Assembly: GCA_012521525.1 (NCBI GenBank)
Contig: JAAYMG010000073.1
Coordinates: 1 to 6,581, forward strand
Reading direction: 5' to 3'
Source: Clostridiales bacterium
GTDB lineage: Bacteria > Bacillota > Clostridia > Oscillospirales > JAAYOS01
Length of the DNA: 6,581 bases
Shown here: positions 3,900-6,581 of the stretch, one piece after another
Numbering within the stretch: the first letter of the stretch is position 1
Layout of the letters: every line of letters begins with the position of its first letter
The notes under the pieces: generated by a model
Told to the model about the DNA's origin: nothing
The model's database searches: none
What the model saw: the letters and a program-made list of their open reading frames with translations, nothing else
Program-made: the position numbers and the translations under genes

Positions 3900-6581
3900 T
3901 TAAGCGTCTATCTGTGAAAGTTTCTGTTCCAGGAGATCCCAGTCCACGTTCCTGATATACTGCTGAACCGCAGGGGTCTTGCGGAGATCGTTAAAGGTCA
4001 CGTTTTCATCGATGTACCTGATGATATGCTCGACATTGCCAAACCGTGAGAACTCATTGATGATCGCACGTGCGCTTTCGTTTTTGAGCAGTTCGGAAAT
4101 AGGTGTATCCAGGCCGAACTTACCCTGCAGGTAGCTCTTTTCGGGCATATAGCTGATCCTGTAATCACCGGCAACCAGCCTGAGCTTAACGCTGTTTCCG
4201 CATTGCTCTGCCTGCAGGTTTTCCGCACCCTGCAGCTTGCCGACGAGAGCGTCGGGCAGAACAAGCAACGCTTCAGCGTCGAAAGGAACGGTCACTTCAA
4301 ATACAAGCTCACCGGAATCGGTGATTTGCCATGCAGACCTATACAATCCCGCAGCGGAGAGATATTCAGCTTTTGCGTACCTGAACCTCTTGTCGGGTTC
4401 CGGTTTTATCAAAACGCGCTTAAAGCCGGGGGAATCTTCGCAAGGACGCAGCCCGCACATGTTGCGATACATCCACTCAACTATCGAGCCGTACGAGTAA
4501 TGGTTCAGTGAATTCATACCTGTTTCTGAAATCATGCCGTCGGGATTGACGGAATTCCAACGCTCCCATATGGTGGTCGCTCCCATCTTTACTTCATATA
4601 GCCAGCTTGGGAGATCTTCGTTGAGAAGCAGCCGGTAAGCCAGGTCGGGAGCACCGTTGTCAGACAGGACACGGCAAAGCAGCGGCGTTCCGATGAAACC
4701 GGTTTTGAGGTGGTAGTTGTCCTTTGCGAGCCTTTTCTTCAAAAGCCCGAAGATCTTTTCGCGGTGCTCTTCGGGAGCGATGCCCATGAACAGCGAAACC
4801 ACATAGAAAGTCTGGGTATCCAGCGCGCCCCGGCCGTTGGGCGTAAAGTACTCGTCACGGATCTCTTTCAGTACGCGCTTTGAAATATCGTCATATTTCC
4901 TGGACAGATCTTCTTTTCCGAGTGCTTTTGCCGCCTTCGATACGAGGCTTGTGGAGTAGACATAGTATGCGGCTGCAAGGAAAGCGCTTTCGGTGCCGCC
5001 TATGGGGCTTAAGGGATTGTCGCCGTCAAGGGCCAGCCAGTCGCCGAAGTGGAAACGCCCCAGCCAGCCGCCGCCGTTTTTGACGTCCACGCCCGTCCTT
5101 TCTACCCAATCCACCCATGCCTTCATGGAGTTGAATTGTCTTTCGAGAGCGTGCTTATCTCCGTAATGCAGGTAAACAGTCCAGGGGATCACAGCGGCAG
5201 CGTCAGCCCAGGCACAGGCCCCTCCGGACGGGTATCCCCCTTTTTCCTTTATGGTTATTACGTCCGGAACAACGTTGGGTACGCAGCCGTCTGTCTTCAA
5301 CTGTTCCATATACATATCATACATGAACTTGTCATAAAACGCGTAGGTATCCATGTTGAAACTTGCCGTGCCGCTGAATACCTGTGCATCGCCGGTCCAC
5401 CCCATGCGCTCGTCGCGCTGCGGGCAATCTGTCGGAGTGTCAAGGAAGTTGTCGCGCTGGCTCCACAGTGCATTGAGGATGAGCCTGTTTACCAGCGGGT
5501 TCGAGGTCTCTATCCTTCCGGTCTCATCTAGGTCGGAGTAGACACAGCAGGCATCGAAGTCATCCAAAGAAAGTTCGCCGGGCCATCCTTCGACCTTGAC
5601 ATAGCGGAAACCGTAGAACGTAAAGTGTGGTTCGACTTCCGCCGGTTGGCCGTCCGAAATGTAGTGATACTCGGCCTTAGCCGTTCTCAGGTTTTCGTTA
5701 TAGAAATTGCCGTTCTGAAGGATCTCTCCGTGGTACAGGGAAACCTTCGCGCCTTTGGGCGCATTGACCCGGAAACGCATCCAGCCTACGATGTTCTGGC
5801 CGACATCGATGACTGTCTCTCCGGCAGGAGTCCTTATGATTTCCCTGGGTTTTAGGACCTGTTTTACAACAACGGGAAGGCTTTTGCGGGCTGTCAGCTT
5901 TCCGAGCCTATATTCATAGGCCCTGACGTTCGCCCATTTCGAGCAGTCATAGCCCGGAGCCGACCATCCGGATTCGACCTTGTTTGCGTCAAAAGTTTCG
6001 CCGTCATAAATATTGCTGTCGAGCACAGGCGACGCAAAAGCTTTCCATGTGGTGTCCGTGCCGAAGACCAATTCTCGGCCGTCTTTCAGCCTTATCCTGA
6101 TCTCACAAAGGAAGCAGAACCTGTCAATGTACAGGTTTTCTGCGAAATCTCCGAATCCGAATCGGCCCTTTGCCCATCCGTTTCCGAGGATGGCCCCGAC
6201 GGCATTATCGCCTTTTGCGAGCATTCCGGTAATATCATAAGTTTGGTATTGGGTCCACATATCATATGCATTGTAATAGGGCGTAAGGTACTCATTGCCG
6301 ACGCGTTTCCCGTTTATCTCAATGTAGTAAAGGCCAAGCCCGGTCGCATAGACGCGTGCGGATTCAACTTCTTCGTCGATGCGAAATTCTTTGCGCAGGT
6401 ACGGATGGATCTTTTTATCTTCCCAATCCGGGGTGATCCATTCAGCTGCCCAGGGCTCGTCCATTTTTGACGTTTCGAACCATGCGGTCTCGCTCGTCGC
6501 GCTGTCCCCGGCGTCGCCGGTGACGGAGACACGCCAGAAATAGCGGGTCCTGGGTTCGAGGTCCAGTTCGGGGACAAAACC
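3900..6581 (-). CDS. Glycoside hydrolase family 78 alpha-L-rhamnosidase, 5' partial
   Basis: The reading frame is open to the right edge, giving 893 visible residues that end at the TAA (3902-3900). An ATG at 6464-6462 is internal: the 39 codons before it read LEPRTRYFWRVSV...SETAWFET, the usual Fn3-like lead-in before the A-E-W-I segment of GH78. Counting from that Met: rhamnosidase N domain (about 22-165, with GLYYIEINGKRVG and SNIYDGETFDA), a CBM67-like beta domain (about 205-300, VIDVGQNIVGW), the (alpha/alpha)6 catalytic barrel (about 310-665) and a C-terminal beta domain (about 666-765). DCPQRDERMGWTGD holds the likely general acid Glu352 (codon 5411-5409) and Asp359; TIWERW holds the likely base Glu634 (codon 4565-4563). 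These enzymes release terminal alpha-L-rhamnose with inversion. Residues about 785-854 are an extra tail. Whether it is secreted cannot be told, because the N-terminus is missing. Confidence 0.95.
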   Translation of the reverse strand, partial: GFVPELDLEPRTRYFWRVSVTGDAGDSATSETAWFETSKMDEPWAAEWITPDWEDKKIHPYLRKEFRIDEEVESARVYATGLGLYYIEINGKRVGNEYLTPYYNAYDMWTQYQTYDITGMLAKGDNAVGAILGNGWAKGRFGFGDFAENLYIDRFCFLCEIRIRLKDGRELVFGTDTTWKAFASPVLDSNIYDGETFDANKVESGWSAPGYDCSKWANVRAYEYRLGKLTARKSLPVVVKQVLKPREIIRTPAGETVIDVGQNIVGWMRFRVNAPKGAKVSLYHGEILQNGNFYNENLRTAKAEYHYISDGQPAEVEPHFTFYGFRYVKVEGWPGELSLDDFDACCVYSDLDETGRIETSNPLVNRLILNALWSQRDNFLDTPTDCPQRDERMGWTGDAQVFSGTASFNMDTYAFYDKFMYDMYMEQLKTDGCVPNVVPDVITIKEKGGYPSGGACAWADAAAVIPWTVYLHYGDKHALERQFNSMKAWVDWVERTGVDVKNGGGWLGRFHFGDWLALDGDNPLSPIGGTESAFLAAAYYVYSTSLVSKAAKALGKEDLSRKYDDISKRVLKEIRDEYFTPNGRGALDTQTFYVVSLFMGIAPEEHREKIFGLLKKRLAKDNYHLKTGFIGTPLLCRVLSDNGAPDLAYRLLLNEDLPSWLYEVKMGATTIWERWNSVNPDGMISETGMNSLNHYSYGSIVEWMYRNMCGLRPCEDSPGFKRVLIKPEPDKRFRYAKAEYLSAAGLYRSAWQITDSGELVFEVTVPFDAEALLVLPDALVGKLQGAENLQAEQCGNSVKLRLVAGDYRISYMPEKSYLQGKFGLDTPISELLKNESARAIINEFSRFGNVEHIIRYIDENVTFNDLRKTPAVQQYIRNVDWDLLEQKLSQIDA
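3903..4112 (-). other. Extra C-terminal helical tail of the GH78 enzyme
   Basis: The last ~70 residues, after the C-terminal beta domain, form a predicted all-helical segment: LDTPISELLKNESARAIINE, then VEHIIRYIDENVTFNDL, then TPAVQQYIRNVDWDLLEQKL. The first block has the same T-x-I-x-(D/E)-(I/L)-(M/L) start as the GH3 tail (TPISELL against STIGDIM). The last block ends like it too (LLEQKLSQID against MLEGLIRQIN). It lacks the Gly/Ala linker present in the GH3 tail. Confidence 0.6.

Overview
The window looks like chromosomal DNA of a low-to-mid GC anaerobic Firmicute, most likely a plant-polysaccharide- or glycoside-degrading Clostridia. This rests on strong purine-rich Shine-Dalgarno sequences (GAGGGG, AAGGGGAG), T-tracted intrinsic terminators, and family resemblance of the four proteins to clostridial versions recalled from memory. 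No database search was possible, so taxonomy is inference. No tRNA, rRNA, CRISPR array, insertion sequence or phage gene was seen.

Layout, left to right. (1) Positions 2-322, + strand: the C-terminal end of a gene that starts before the window, a beta-rich module resembling the DUF5666/OB-like repeats of clostridial surface proteins. (2) A 121-bp gap with a weak hairpin and a pair of ATCAAAT direct repeats. (3) 444-2762, +: a complete GH3 beta-glucosidase-type enzyme with an unusual C-terminal helical tail. (4) A 357-bp gap with a bulged terminator and an AT-rich promoter region. (5) 3120-3515, +: a small flavin-binding split-barrel protein (PNPOx-like); its true start is 18 bp inside the longest ORF. 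(6) A 384-bp convergent gap holding a perfect bidirectional terminator, a 26-bp tandem repeat and a second terminator that faces the last gene. (7) 3900-6581, -: a GH78 alpha-L-rhamnosidase whose 5' end lies beyond the right edge.

The two glycosidases suggest a way to take apart rhamnose- and glucose-containing plant glycosides: the rhamnosidase removes terminal alpha-L-rhamnose and the GH3 enzyme removes the exposed beta-linked sugar. They are on opposite strands and separately terminated, so they are not one operon. Their link is functional inference, strengthened by similar extra helical tails at both C-termini, which is the most interesting observation here. I did not find a convincing undescribed system; apart from the tails and the tandem repeat, the window is ordinary.
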